A stretch of DNA of 64,000 bases from Sphingomonas edaphi (GCF_003583725.1 NZ_QXTF01000003.1:172093-236092); one strand, 5' to 3'; positions 14,737 through 23,569 are shown, numbered from the stretch's first letter. The notes: generated by a model from the sequence alone, not told the origin. Made by a program: numbers and translations.

Positions 14737-16074
14737 TCACAATCCAAAAGGATAAGTTTCTGGGGCGCCATGTGGCCGCTCGTGCCCCAGCGGCGTGACG
14801 GCGCGGCTTTCGTCAAACCAAACGAAGGCGTCATATTGGTCTCGCGGGACGCTCTGGAAATAGTGACTCTGCAGCTCGGTCTCGGGGCGATAGATGACGC
14901 CGATTGCGCGTTGCAGAATAGGCTTGGCCAGTGCTTCGCGCAGATCGTGTTTGCGGCAGTCATTCCAGACGGTCAACGAACGTGCGTGGCCGCTATGGTG
15001 GAAAGCCTGTTCAAGACTTTCGGGTCGTGATGGCCTAACCATCTTGACTTCCATCTCCGCGCCCCAGTCGCTGGCGGCCGCAACCGTGCCGCGATGTGTG
15101 CCGAAGCCGATGGCGACCATGCGATTGCTGAATGCGGCCCTGCTGAGTTCGCCGATGTTGGTCTCGCCGTACCACCCCATCGCGGTCGCAGCAGCGTCGC
15201 CAATATGACTGTTGTGCGCCCACACGACGGCTTTGGTTCCTGGCCCGCGCGCGCTAAGTACAGCTTGCAGAGTGGCAAACATGTGGCGGTCACGCAGATT
15301 CCAGCTTTCCTTGGAATTGCGGACCATCGCCCGGTAATAACCCTCTGCCGCACGAACAATACGGGCGTTCTGGTAGGCGTCGAACCATTGCTCCCCGTCC
15401 TTGCTGACATAATGGAGTCTGCGATCGAGCAACGCTTGGAGCTGTGCGACTGCTTGATCTTCGCAGCGCTCAAGACCAGCATTAACCGCCAGGCCATAGT
15501 GTGATGGCTCGTCCTGCCAAGGAGTCAGACAACCGTAGCGCCATCTTGCGCGTGCGGCTTCCGCCGGGTCGACATCGTCGAGATAAGTGAGAACTGCCTC
15601 GATTGACGAACCGAGACTATAGACATCCAGCCCGTAGAAGCCGGCTTCAGCCTCTGAGGAGCGGCCCTCATTGAAGTTACGTAGCCAGTCAGCAAACGCG
15701 AGCACTTCGTGGTTGCGCCACATCCAAGTGGGAAAGCGAACGAACGGTTCGCCGGCGCGAGGACGGGATCGATGATGTCGGACGTAGCCATCGATTCGTG
15801 CGGCGTCAGGCCAGTCGGCCTCGACTGCCACAACGGTAAATCCATGGTGTTCGATTAACCACTTGGTGATCGCCGCTCGCGCCGCATAGAATTCGGACGT
15901 GCCATGCGTGGACTCGCCCAGCAAAACGAGGTCGGCGTTCCCGAAAATATCGAACGCTGCGCCGAACTCCTCAACGTCCCACGGACTGGGGAGAGGAGTG
16001 CCATGGGCTCGGAGGAGCCGCGCTAATGCGGCCTGTCCTGACGATTCAACTTCTTCGGCGAGTCCGGCGGTCAT
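14737..16074 (-). CDS. erythromycin esterase family protein
   Basis: The protein has about 445 residues with the family hallmarks: LLGESTHGTSEFY near residue 52 (the Glu and His of the active site), VAVEADWPDA and WAHNSHIGDA. The proven EreA/EreB enzymes open macrolide lactones, but most members of this broad family have unknown substrates, so resistance should not be assumed. ATG 16074 is preferred over GTG 16086 because of the AAAGG spacing. It is the first gene of an operon with the alpha/beta hydrolase. Confidence 0.85.
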   Translation of the reverse strand: MTAGLAEEVESSGQAALARLLRAHGTPLPSPWDVEEFGAAFDIFGNADLVLLGESTHGTSEFYAARAAITKWLIEHHGFTVVAVEADWPDAARIDGYVRHHRSRPRAGEPFVRFPTWMWRNHEVLAFADWLRNFNEGRSSEAEAGFYGLDVYSLGSSIEAVLTYLDDVDPAEAARARWRYGCLTPWQDEPSHYGLAVNAGLERCEDQAVAQLQALLDRRLHYVSKDGEQWFDAYQNARIVRAAEGYYRAMVRNSKESWNLRDRHMFATLQAVLSARGPGTKAVVWAHNSHIGDAAATAMGWYGETNIGELSRAAFSNRMVAIGFGTHRGTVAAASDWGAEMEVKMVRPSRPESLEQAFHHSGHARSLTVWNDCRKHDLREALAKPILQRAIGVIYRPETELQSHYFQSVPRDQYDAFVWFDESRAVTPLGHERPHGAPETYPFGL

Positions 16075-16086
16075 AGCTCGGCGCAC

Positions 16087-16390
16087 CTTTCAAGGTCTCC
16101 GCCCTAATTAAAACAGCGGCCACCCTCGTGGGGATCCGTGAATCCCCGTAGGCGAGGATAGAGCTAGCTGCGGCTTTGCTGTCTCGATCATACGGGACCG
16201 CCCTGCTCATCGGAATTTTGACGGCTGGACGAATGGCCCGAACGGGGAGGGGCCAGCTTGGATTAGCACCTGACTGCAGGGGGTTGCTCCAGGTGGCGCG
16301 GGAGGCTTGTCGAAATGAATGACCGCTTAGAAATGCAAAACGGGGGGAAATAATCCCCCCGTTTCAGACTCTGGATCACCGCCGAGCCGA
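16087..16390. other. gap between esterase operon and hsp20
   Basis: It holds the hsp20 terminator at 16338-16364 and, near the left end, a TTTTAATTAG stretch that could be the -10 region of the esterase operon on the minus strand. No gene is seen. Confidence 0.4.
16338..16364 (-). terminator. Rho-independent terminator of hsp20
   Basis: A perfect 10-bp stem, AAACGGGGGG (16338-16347) and CCCCCCGTTT (16355-16364), has a 7-base loop and a T-run on the minus strand. It lies about 25 bases after the hsp20 stop. Confidence 0.8.
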
Positions 16391-16891
16391 CTAGCCGCGC
16401 TCGACAGCTATACGCTTGGCATTGGCTAATGCCTTCTCATCCTTTGGTACGGTGACGGTGAGAACGCCGTCTTTGAACTTGGCCTTGATCTTGTCACCCT
16501 GAACCGAGGACGGGAGCTCAAGCACCCGCTCGAAAGAGCCGTAGGTCCGCTCAGCGAGCCGATAGCCTTCCTCCTGTTCCTCGCGCTGCTCCTGTTTCTC
16601 GCCAGAAATGCGCAGGAAGCCGTCCTCAAATGAGACGTTCACATTGTCAGCGTCCATTCCCGGCAGTTCGGCTGTCACCTTGAAGGCCTTAGCAGTCTCG
16701 GTCATGTCGATCGCGGGAACGGCTGCGCCGCGCGGAAACCGGATGTTCGGCATTTTCAACGGGAAATAGTCGAATATTCGATCTACTTCACTGCGTAGCT
16801 GGCTAAACGGCTCAATTAGTTGTTCGGTCAAATCGGTCGAACGGCGCTTTGCGGTAGCGGGTACGCGACTAGTCGATTCCTTCACGTCCAT
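16391..16891 (-). CDS. Hsp20 / alpha-crystallin small heat-shock protein
   Basis: The 166-residue protein has an N-terminal arm (LIEPFSQLRSEVDRIFDYF) and an alpha-crystallin domain at about residues 58-155 (ELPGMDADNVNVSFEDGFL, YGSFERVLELP, and the signature GVLTVTVPK). The C-terminal tail is short (ANAKRIAVERG) with an I-x-V motif usable for oligomer contacts. Small heat-shock proteins hold unfolding proteins in the cytoplasm. ATG 16891 follows GGGAGA. It has its own terminator. Confidence 0.92.
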   Translation of the reverse strand: MDVKESTSRVPATAKRRSTDLTEQLIEPFSQLRSEVDRIFDYFPLKMPNIRFPRGAAVPAIDMTETAKAFKVTAELPGMDADNVNVSFEDGFLRISGEKQEQREEQEEGYRLAERTYGSFERVLELPSSVQGDKIKAKFKDGVLTVTVPKDEKALANAKRIAVERG

Positions 16892-17289
16892 GACACATCT
16901 CCCAATGATGGCGTGGTGAAATTAGGTATTTTATCTGCCTGATTCGATACGCAATTTTCCGGACGTTATGCGGCCATTACGGTGGAAAACAGGCTACGTG
17001 ACGGGCGGAACGGAAAACCAACGAGCGGGAAAACCCAGCCAGCGCTAGCCCGCCACAACAATGATGGTATCGGGCGCGGTCCGACTTGCGGCATTGCGGA
17101 GCTGCTGCCCATCACCATCAGCTCTCGCTCCACGGAAAACAGCGCTCGCGATCTTCCTGCTGGTGCGTTGGTCCGGCGATCTCACAGGTTAAGTGAGCGG
17201 AACAAATAGCAAGCTCCGACACTGAGCATCGGTTCGGCTAGTCGACTGTCGGCTGCCGGCGGCGTTTTGGTCAGTGGTGAGGAGACAGC
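16892..17289. other. gap upstream of hsp20
   Basis: This 398-base gap contains the hsp20 promoter region, AT-rich at 16918-16955, and a possible diverged repeat module (GCGGCCATTACGGTGGAAAAC near 16971). I cannot place a heat-shock promoter with confidence. No gene is seen. Confidence 0.35.
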
Positions 17290-17535
17290 ATGAGGTATGA
17301 CCCGTTGAAGATGATCGCGGCGGTGGCTCTCGCCGTTATTGCCATCTGTGCAATCATCGCGACAATCACACTCGGGCAGATCCGGGAACGCACGGAAGAC
17401 CTCTACAACGTGACGGCGAAGCCGCATTGCTACCTTTCGCCCAATGACCCGCGTCGCCGAGATATTGAGCGCAGCTGGGGCACGGAGCCGACCTCGGAGG
17501 GGACATGCGACACCGAGGTTCGCAAGCCGAATTGA
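17290..17535 (+). CDS. small single-span membrane protein
   Basis: The 81-residue protein has one hydrophobic segment at about residues 8-29 (MIAAVALAVIAICAIIATI) followed by a polar domain with two cysteines (AKPHCYLSP and EGTCDTEV). ATG 17290 follows GAGGAG. It probably sits in the inner membrane with the polar part outside. No family is recognised. Confidence 0.6.
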   Translation: MRYDPLKMIAAVALAVIAICAIIATITLGQIRERTEDLYNVTAKPHCYLSPNDPRRRDIERSWGTEPTSEGTCDTEVRKPN

Positions 17536-17671
17536 GCCTCGAGGAGCTGCTGGGTCATGCAGCGCTCATCCAGTGTCCTTACGAAGCGCTCAGGTGAGGC
17601 CAACGAGCCGCTCGATTTACGGGTAACCCCGCAGGCTAGACGTTCCAGTTTCTGATAAGGTCATTTGCGAA

Positions 17672-17699
17672 TTGGCCGCCGAATAACATCGGCGGCCAA
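17672..17699 (-). terminator. terminator of the fasciclin gene
   Basis: A perfect 10-bp stem, TTGGCCGCCG (17672-17681) and CGGCGGCCAA (17690-17699), has an 8-base loop and lies just after the fasciclin stop on the minus strand. Confidence 0.7.
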
Positions 17700-17711
17700 C
17701 AGGCTCGCGGT

Positions 17712-18260
17712 TCAACCCGGAAGGGAGACCGAGTCAGTCACGTGGATGACACCGTTTGCCTGCATCAGGTCCGCGGTCGTAACTGTTGCCAGTCCACCTG
17801 CTTGATCGCGCAGCGTCACTTTGCCGTCGGTCAGCGTTGCGGTAAGCTTTCCACCTTGCACGGTCGTCAGTACGGCTTGCCCACCTCCAGCGCCGATCTG
17901 CTCGACAAGTGAGGTAGCCGTAACTTTCCCAGGGACGACGTGGTAGGTCAAAATGGACGCCAACGTCCCCTTGTTTTCCGGCTTAAGAAGCGTGTCGAGC
18001 GTACCAGCGGGAAGTTTGCCGAAGGCAGCGTCGGTGGGCGCGAAGACCGTGAAGGGACCGCTAGAAGCCAGCGTGTCGACGAGGCCCGCAGCCTTGACGG
18101 CGGCAACCAAGGTTTTGTGCTCTTTCGATGCGCTGACCGCCGCGACGATGTTGCCAGCGGGCTTGGCGGCTGGCTTGTGGTTGTGGCTTAAAGCCGCTGT
18201 GGCCGCCAGCGGGATGCCCGCAGCGGCAAGCATTAGATAGATGAGACGATGGGAAGGCAT
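17712..18260 (-). CDS. secreted fasciclin-domain protein
   Basis: The 182-residue protein has a signal peptide (about residues 1-25, ending ALSHNHK) and one FAS1 domain at about 40-180. The FAS1 motifs are FTVFAPTDAAFGKLP and the H-box YHVVPGK, ending with ANGVIHVTDSV. Bacterial FAS1 proteins are secreted adhesion-type proteins with no known enzymatic activity. ATG 18260 follows AGGAGACC. It has its own terminator and lies next to a LOV-HTH regulator on the same strand. Confidence 0.92.
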   Translation of the reverse strand: MPSHRLIYLMLAAAGIPLAATAALSHNHKPAAKPAGNIVAAVSASKEHKTLVAAVKAAGLVDTLASSGPFTVFAPTDAAFGKLPAGTLDTLLKPENKGTLASILTYHVVPGKVTATSLVEQIGAGGGQAVLTTVQGGKLTATLTDGKVTLRDQAGGLATVTTADLMQANGVIHVTDSVSLPG

Positions 18261-18340
18261 GTTGGTCTCCTATTCTGTCCCCGGTCAACGACCGAAGTAT
18301 GCGGAGACCCACCCGCGATCCATACGGCCTTTAGCCGGTA

Positions 18341-18952
18341 TTAGAGTCCGGCCTCGACCGCTATCCGGATGGCGTCCGCAGTCGTCGAGGCACCCAACCT
18401 TTGGAGCAGAAGTTCGCGATGCATCTTAACGGTCTTCTCGCTGATCGAGAGTGCGTAAGCGATCTGCTTGTTGCGATATCCTCGGGCGATCTGCTCGAGA
18501 ACCTGGCGTTGACGCACGGGTAACGCTTTCACCATTGCGACAGCTCGTTGATGCCGGCTTACGAACAGTCCTGACTCTTCCTCGCCAAGCTCGACTTGCG
18601 AGCCCAGGAAATAGCTGAGCTCACCTTCGCCATCGAACAAAGGGGTAACCAAGACCGCGTTGCGAAATGGCACTCCGTCGCTGCGGTAGTTCAAGATATC
18701 GACAAGAACGGGACGTCTGTTTGCGATCCCCTGACGGATCCGTTCAGTCAGCCAAGGTTCCGTCCCTGCACCTGCGAGAAAGCGACAGTTTCGGCCAACG
18801 ACATCGGCTTCGCTGTATCCTGTGAGATCACAAAAAGCGGGGTTGGCGACCTCTATTGGATTGTCCGGCCGCCGCGGATTGCTAATCACGCTGGCAATCG
18901 GGCTCAACCCTATGCTGTCTATAAGCGCATCGTCTCCACCGGCCTGGATCAC
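18341..18952 (-). CDS. LOV-HTH blue-light transcription regulator (EL222-like)
   Basis: The 203-residue protein has a LOV-type PAS domain (about 12-122) with the photo-adduct cysteine Cys56 in GRNCRFLAG. Asn88 (ILNYRSDG) and Asn98 contact flavin in this family, and Gln119 (FLGSQVE) is the flipping glutamine. A LuxR-type HTH follows (about 138-200; LPVRQRQVLEQIARGYRNKQ). This is the layout of Erythrobacter EL222, which binds DNA as a dimer in blue light. The usual Gln after CRFL is Ala here. The start appears to be GTG 18952. Targets are not known; the downstream fasciclin gene and upstream LytTR gene are candidates. Confidence 0.88.
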   Translation of the reverse strand: MIQAGGDDALIDSIGLSPIASVISNPRRPDNPIEVANPAFCDLTGYSEADVVGRNCRFLAGAGTEPWLTERIRQGIANRRPVLVDILNYRSDGVPFRNAVLVTPLFDGEGELSYFLGSQVELGEEESGLFVSRHQRAVAMVKALPVRQRQVLEQIARGYRNKQIAYALSISEKTVKMHRELLLQRLGASTTADAIRIAVEAGL

Positions 18953-19007
18953 GTCAGCACTCTACACAGGTGCTCTGACGAACAGAAGACGTGCGAATGA
19001 GTGAATA

Positions 19008-19805
19008 TTACAGGGTTTGGGCGAACCTCGCCCTGACGGCCGCGGTAAAGGTCCTTCCGACCGGCACCAGAGTATTGTTGATTAGTGAGAGGGAAAGCTT
19101 CTGTCCATCCATCCGAATGCCCTCGACTGCTGCTTCAGTGACCCACCAGCGGCGATGAACCTGCGCTCCCAGTTTGGGATCGAGCAAGGCTACGGCATCA
19201 GCCATCCGCATCAGTATTAGGGCGCTCCCCCCAACCGTGTGCACGCGAAGATAGTGATCCTCCGTTTCGAGGGCGATTATATCGCTGCCGATCCCCGATG
19301 GCAGCCTGCCTAGCAGGGCGGACGGAAAGGCAGCGGGCGGCAACTCTTCTTCTGGTTGCGCGAGAGCGGGGACGAAGTCAGTTGCCTCAGCGTCATCGGC
19401 CCTGCGGGCGGCGCTAGTCGTTGCGTAAACGACCAGCAGTTGCACGGCCGCGACGCCCCAGAACAGGCCCAGCAGTTGCTGCGGCGTGTAGAAGCGGCCC
19501 GGCTGAATAAGCGACATGGTCCAAGCAACGACGAATGTCATCGGCATCGCGGAAAGTAGAGCAACGGCTCCCATCCGGACCAAACCGGCGCGAAGCCTTG
19601 TTGCGGGCAACACGGCGTTCGCGGCGATTGCAGCCACAACGCCAGCCGCCGTCAGTCCCAGCCAGAACGCGTAGCGGGTCGTGGTTGGGAAGGCCGGGTA
19701 GGAGCCGAAAGGGCCTGCGAATCCGAGGAGCAAACCGACCGGTATCGCGGCCAGTAACGGCTTCCAAGTCCCCCATAAAAGCCGTTGGCGATGCGTGAAC
19801 TGCAT
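19008..19805 (-). CDS. membrane-bound LytTR-domain transcription regulator
   Basis: From ATG 19805 the protein has about 265 residues: four hydrophobic helices in the first 140 and a C-terminal LytTR DNA-binding domain (about 165-262: IIALETEDHYLRVHT, VHRRWWVTEAAVEGIR, KLSLSLINNTLVPVGRTF). Such proteins act as one-component regulators tethered to the membrane. A longer frame to 19910 lacks a ribosome site; GTGAGACGT precedes 19805. Same strand as the LOV-HTH gene but 55 bases apart. Confidence 0.82.
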   Translation of the reverse strand: MQFTHRQRLLWGTWKPLLAAIPVGLLLGFAGPFGSYPAFPTTTRYAFWLGLTAAGVVAAIAANAVLPATRLRAGLVRMGAVALLSAMPMTFVVAWTMSLIQPGRFYTPQQLLGLFWGVAAVQLLVVYATTSAARRADDAEATDFVPALAQPEEELPPAAFPSALLGRLPSGIGSDIIALETEDHYLRVHTVGGSALILMRMADAVALLDPKLGAQVHRRWWVTEAAVEGIRMDGQKLSLSLINNTLVPVGRTFTAAVRARFAQTL

Positions 19806-19935
19806 ACGTCTCACATTGGCGAAAAAGCGGAAGCTATTGGCGAAATCACGGCTTGTCGATGCGGCTGGGACAGAGGGATACCGATCGCCGCCGGCGCAAT
19901 CCGCGCCCAAAAACTATTCAACATGGAGAATGAAA

Positions 19936-20400
19936 ATGAAATGCGTGATGATGCTTGCCATAATCGCAGCCTTCTTTGCCGGTGAGGCGATTGCTGAACA
20001 GCCGGCATCTTCGGTTGCTATGAATTGTGACGTGGGATCTGCTGCGGCGGGCGCCGAGGCTCCGAATCTTCATGGACATTGGGATTTCCTGATGGTTCCT
20101 CGGGGAATTCCCAGCTTTGGGCTTATGTCGATCGGCTTCGTCGGCGCTGACTATGGTGGTTCGCTGGCGCCGACGAGGACCGCGCCGGTTGTCCTGCGTA
20201 ATGTCACCTTGAACGGTAACCGCATCCATATGATTGTTGCCTCGCGAGAGGGCGATGTCCTGTTCGACGGCAAACTCTCGGCCAAGGGCGATCTTATGTG
20301 CGGAACCGTGACCTACCACGGAGGTGAAACCTTTCCGATGGTGGCGCATAGGCGACCCTCAACTTACCAGTCGCAGCCTCAGTCTCAGCGAGCGCGGTGA
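19936..20400 (+). CDS. secreted hypothetical protein
   Basis: From ATG 19936 (GGAGA seven bases upstream) the protein has 154 residues with a signal peptide (MKCVMMLAIIAAFFAGEAIAE). The mature part is beta-rich (LHGHWDFLMVPRGIP, RNVTLNGNRIHMIVAS, FDGKLSAKGDLMCGTV) and resembles a small lipocalin-like barrel; that is only a shape impression. Two cysteines could pair. It lies head to head with the LytTR gene. Confidence 0.6.
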   Translation: MKCVMMLAIIAAFFAGEAIAEQPASSVAMNCDVGSAAAGAEAPNLHGHWDFLMVPRGIPSFGLMSIGFVGADYGGSLAPTRTAPVVLRNVTLNGNRIHMIVASREGDVLFDGKLSAKGDLMCGTVTYHGGETFPMVAHRRPSTYQSQPQSQRAR

Positions 20401-20415
20401 GGGGCAGAACAAGGA

Positions 20416-20439
20416 GGCGGCGCAGGGGACGGTGCCGCC
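20416..20439 (+). terminator. weak hairpin after the 19936 gene
   Basis: GGCGGC (20416-20421) pairs with GCCGCC (20434-20439), about 15 bases after the stop and followed by GCTCATTATACT. It is an imperfect terminator candidate. Confidence 0.35.
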
Positions 20440-20512
20440 GCTCATTATACTTCAGCAGTTACCTCGGTCTGGACGGCTGCTTTCAGACGGCAAGTACATC
20501 AATGAAGGGCAA

Positions 20513-20536
20513 AGGCGCGCGCTAAGCTGCGCGCCT
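20513..20536. repeat. GC-rich hairpin before the 20593 gene
   Basis: AGGCGCGC (20513-20520) and GCGCGCCT (20529-20536) form a perfect 8-bp stem with an 8-base loop, about 57 bases upstream of ATG 20593. It could be a terminator for leftward or rightward transcripts or a leader structure. Confidence 0.35.
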
Positions 20537-20592
20537 CGCCGACTTCCCACTAAGCGGCGTTTCGTCGTAGGATGATTGTAGGGGGTCGGCCC

Positions 20593-21141
20593 ATGACTGC
20601 TTTCGAGTTTGTCTTTCCGCTATTCGGCCTGCTGGTCGGCCTGACCTACACGGAAATGCTTGCTGGCCTGGCTCGCGCATTGAAGTCGAGCCGCCATGTT
20701 CGCATCGGCTGGCTCGTCCCTCTGCTTGGCATACTTGTCCTGATCAACCTAACGATGTTCTGGTATGGCGCCTGGCAGATGCGCCACTTGGCGGTTCCGA
20801 CGAGCGGCACACTCCTCATGACGCTTCTCGTCGGTGGGACATATTATCTGGCGGCGTCGCTCGTCTTTCCCAACGCAGAAGATAATGTGGCCGACCTGGA
20901 CGAGCATTTTGTCCGGACCCGCCGTCCATCGCTGATTGCCATTGCTTTCTGCAACCTGCTGGGCCTGGCACTCGTCGCGCGCAATGCGGGTTGGTCGATG
21001 CCTCCGATTTGGTGGATCGTAAACGCGATCTTCCTGATCGTTCTCATCGTAACCGCATACGCACAGAACCGGCGATTAATTGCGGGGCTACTGGTGCTGA
21101 TGATCGGCTTTCATGGATTAGGCGTACTGCTCGGCCGTTGA
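20593..21141 (+). CDS. multi-span membrane protein of unknown function
   Basis: From ATG 20593 (after GGGGGTCGG) the protein has 182 residues with about six hydrophobic segments. The first contains FVFPLFGLLVGLTYTEML. A polar loop with DNVADLDEHFVRTRRPS sits in the middle. No transport or catalytic motif is recognised. Sphingomonads carry several proteins of this general kind with no known role. An alternative ATG at 20572 adds seven residues. Confidence 0.6.
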   Translation: MTAFEFVFPLFGLLVGLTYTEMLAGLARALKSSRHVRIGWLVPLLGILVLINLTMFWYGAWQMRHLAVPTSGTLLMTLLVGGTYYLAASLVFPNAEDNVADLDEHFVRTRRPSLIAIAFCNLLGLALVARNAGWSMPPIWWIVNAIFLIVLIVTAYAQNRRLIAGLLVLMIGFHGLGVLLGR

Positions 21142-21394
21142 CGCGCGAACGGTCCGGAGCGACCGGCAAGCCGACTTTCGTCGAAGACACAGGACAATTG
21201 AACTCGGGCCTCCAAGCTTCTCGCTTGACTAAGCATCAGACCTTACGTGCCAGACCGACCCCAGCGCTCAGATCCAAGCCTTCGCCCAAGCAAAGACATG
21301 CGCGAGCGACGAACGGCGTAGAAGGGCGCAGTTGGCGCTCAAGTTGGCTCGCCAGCCTGGAGGACTTCCGGCCCGCGCTGCAATGGGAGGCCAG

Positions 21395-21655
21395 TCAGCG
21401 TCTTTTTAGCAGCAGCGCGAACAGATGGTCGAGGTTCTGTTGAGCATCCTGGACGACCGGGTTGTTCGCGTTCCCCTCGAGCGAAAGCGGCTTGCTCATG
21501 ATATCGTGCAAGTTTCTCGTCTCCAGGTCGGAGAGTAGGCTTCGCTTCCGCAGGACGATGGCAAGACTGAGGATTCCGTTGAAAGCCGCAACGTCGAGGG
21601 CTTGCTGGGCCTCGAGCATCTGCTGTGCCGTCAGATCATGTTCTTGGTCAGCCAT
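21395..21655 (-). CDS. small hypothetical helical protein
   Basis: The 86-residue soluble protein is mostly helical (DLTAQQMLEAQQALDVAAF, VVQDAQQNLDHLFALLLKRR). ATG 21655 follows AGGATCGCACG. It starts 9 bases after the stop of the next gene upstream, so the two form an operon. No family is recognised. Confidence 0.55.
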   Translation of the reverse strand: MADQEHDLTAQQMLEAQQALDVAAFNGILSLAIVLRKRSLLSDLETRNLHDIMSKPLSLEGNANNPVVQDAQQNLDHLFALLLKRR

Positions 21656-21664
21656 CGTGCGATC

Positions 21665-21874
21665 CTATTTGGACGCGAACTGCCCGGGCTCTGCGCCGTA
21701 TTCCAGTTTTGCGTGGGCACGAGCAGCGGCCGCAGTACTAAACGCCTCCGGTAGCAAACTCGACGAGACGATCGGATAGTTCTGCGAGTTGTAGCGCGTG
21801 CTGCGGACCGTAAGCCGGAATTTTCCTTCCTCATTCTTGGCGATCAGGAATGGTTTGACTGGGGTTCTCAACAT
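21665..21874 (-). CDS. small hypothetical protein
   Basis: The 69-residue protein has a beta-like start (KPFLIAKNEEGKFRLTVRS) and a helical end (EAFSTAAAARAHAKLEYG). ATG 21874 follows AAAGGTCACC, a good ribosome site. It is the first gene of a two-gene operon. No family is recognised. Confidence 0.55.
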   Translation of the reverse strand: MLRTPVKPFLIAKNEEGKFRLTVRSTRYNSQNYPIVSSSLLPEAFSTAAAARAHAKLEYGAEPGQFASK

Positions 21875-21969
21875 GGTGACCTTTCATGATGGGGCAGACG
21901 CATTGGTCAGCGCCATTACCGCTCGGAGCGCTCAACGGACTGCGTTGTAGGCCGCCGTCCGGGTGATTA

Positions 21970-21997
21970 AGTGGCGGACACCATTGCATCCGCCACT
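21970..21997 (-). terminator. terminator-like hairpin after the cold-shock gene
   Basis: AGTGGCGGA (21970-21978) and TCCGCCACT (21989-21997) form a 9-bp perfect stem with a 10-base loop, 13 bases after the csp stop. Confidence 0.6.
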
Positions 21998-22010
21998 CAA
22001 TCTTAGTGTG

Positions 22011-22217
22011 TTAGGCGCCCTGGAGATTCACAGCGGACACCTTGCCGCGGCGGTCCGTCTCGAGTTCATAGGAGACGCGCTGGTCCTTGTTGAGCGTCAC
22101 CATGCCGGCGCGCTCCACTGCGGAGATGTGGACGAAGGCGTCGCTGGTGCCGTCTTCCGGCGCGATGAAGCCATAGCCTTTGTCGTTGTTGAAGAATTTT
22201 ACGGTGCCAGTAATCAT
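22011..22217 (-). CDS. cold-shock domain protein (CspA family)
   Basis: The 68-residue single cold-shock domain has both RNA-binding motifs: GTVKFFNNDKGYGFI (RNP1 KGYGFI) and DAFVHISAVE (RNP2 FVHIS). Csp proteins bind single-stranded RNA and melt structures. ATG 22217 follows AAGGATACCC. The upstream 300 bases are free of genes and contain a hairpin, consistent with a long structured 5' leader as in other csp mRNAs. Confidence 0.95.
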   Translation of the reverse strand: MITGTVKFFNNDKGYGFIAPEDGTSDAFVHISAVERAGMVTLNKDQRVSYELETDRRGKVSAVNLQGA

Positions 22218-22477
22218 GATGGGTATCCTTTATCCCATGGGTGACGGGCATGCGCGAACACGCGCATCCCGGCGTCTTGCAGCTAGAAAGGGACAAAGGG
22301 AGGAGCCGAAGCGGCCCATCATCCGTCGCAGGCGACGTTCAGCAGCTCCCTGTATAGACAACAATGAGAAATTTGGAAGGGGCGTGCGGCATGATGCGCG
22401 CGGTTCGTCTGTTCAGGGTGGTTGTTGGCCAATGTCGCCAATGCGGGTGTTGGCGCATCACCAAGGCCTGAATCGAA
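22218..22477. other. csp leader and promoter region
   Basis: On the minus strand a hairpin, ATGCGCG and CGCGCAT (22250-22267), lies about 30 bases before the start codon. A possible -10 (TCTATACAG) is near 22353, which would give a leader of about 130 bases. No gene is seen. Confidence 0.4.
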
Positions 22478-22504
22478 AAGGGCGGCCCCGGAGGGACCGC
22501 CCTT
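22478..22504 (-). terminator. terminator after rpsI
   Basis: AAGGGCGG (22478-22485) pairs with CCGCCCTT (22497-22504). On the minus strand the stem is followed by TTCGATT after a short T-run. It lies 24 bases past the rpsI stop. Confidence 0.75.
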
Positions 22505-22527
22505 CGTAAACGACAATGTAGATCGTC

Positions 22528-23088
22528 TTAGCGCTTCGAGAACTGGAAGCTGCGGCGGGCCTTGGCCTTACCGTACTTCTTACGTTCAACGACGCGGCTA
22601 TCGCGGGTCAGGAAGCCTTCGCGCTTCACTGCCGTGCGGAGCGCCGGTTCATAGCGCGAGAGCGCCTGCGCGATGCCGTGCTTAACCGCACCGGCCTGCC
22701 CCGAGAGACCGCCGCCCTTGACGGTGGCAATGACGTCGTACTGGCCATTGCGGTCCGTCACGTCGAACGGCTGGTTGATAACCAGGCGCAGGGTCGGACG
22801 AGCAAAGTAAATCGTCTGATCGCGGCCGTTGATCTCGATCTTGCCCGAACCCGGCTTCAGCCAGACGCGCGCAACGGCATCCTTGCGGCGACCGGTCGCA
22901 TAGGCGCGGCCGTACTTGTCGAGCTGCTGTTCGCGAAGCGGCGCTTCGGGCTGCGTCGAAACCGGAGCGGCAGGCGCCTCGGCAACGGCGGCTTCGGCCG
23001 GCGCAGCGGTTTCGGCGGCGGGCGCCGGGGTTTCGGCCTGCTGGCCGGTCAGCGCACCCAGGTCGGAAAGGGACTTTTTGTCGGCCAT
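22528..23088 (-). CDS. rpsI: 30S ribosomal protein S9
   Basis: The 186-residue protein has the S9 core at about 58-186 ([34 protein letters not shown]) and the universal C-terminal tail ending RRSFQFSKR, which reaches the ribosomal P site. The first 55 residues are an Ala/Pro/Glu-rich extension not present in the roughly 130-residue E. coli protein; such extensions are seen in sphingomonads and relatives. It is in an operon with rplM, 1 base apart, and has its own terminator. Confidence 0.97.
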   Translation of the reverse strand: MADKKSLSDLGALTGQQAETPAPAAETAAPAEAAVAEAPAAPVSTQPEAPLREQQLDKYGRAYATGRRKDAVARVWLKPGSGKIEINGRDQTIYFARPTLRLVINQPFDVTDRNGQYDVIATVKGGGLSGQAGAVKHGIAQALSRYEPALRTAVKREGFLTRDSRVVERKKYGKAKARRSFQFSKR

Positions 23089-23089
23089 C

Positions 23090-23569
23090 TTATGCGCCCA
23101 CCTTGTTCTTGCGGTTCATCGACGCGACGTCGAGAACTTCCGGGTTCTGGCCGCCGTGCGGGTGCTCGGTGCCGTTGTAGAGGTGCAGGGCACGCATCTG
23201 GTCGCGGCCGAGCGGGCCGCGCGGGATCATGCGCTCCACGGCCTTCTCAAGGACGCGCTCGGGGAAACGGCCTTCCAGCACCTTCGCTGCGGTCACTTCC
23301 TTCAAGCCGCCGGCATAACCGGTGTGCTTGTAATAGATCTTCTGGCCCAGCTTACGGCCGGTGAAGCGCACCTTGTCCGCATTGATCACGACAACATGGT
23401 CGCCGCAATCAACGTGCGGGGTGAAGCTGGCCTTGTGCTTGCCGCGCAGGATGTTGGCGATGATCGTGGCAACGCGGCCGACCACCAGGTTTTCGGCATC
23501 GATCAGATGCCACTTCTTTTCCACCTCGGCCGGCTTTACCGACTTGGTGGTCTTCATCAGCGCCTTCAT
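23090..23569 (-). CDS. rplM: 50S ribosomal protein L13
   Basis: The 159-residue protein is L13 ([57 protein letters not shown]). It binds 23S rRNA early in 50S assembly. The order rplM-rpsI is the standard bacterial operon. ATG 23569 follows GAAGGGTCC; a second in-frame ATG lies four codons later. Confidence 0.97.
   Translation of the reverse strand: MKALMKTTKSVKPAEVEKKWHLIDAENLVVGRVATIIANILRGKHKASFTPHVDCGDHVVVINADKVRFTGRKLGQKIYYKHTGYAGGLKEVTAAKVLEGRFPERVLEKAVERMIPRGPLGRDQMRALHLYNGTEHPHGGQNPEVLDVASMNRKNKVGA

Noticed and set aside
14737..16074. Macrolide resistance gene
   Set aside because: The family is broad and mostly of unknown substrate; sequence alone does not support resistance.
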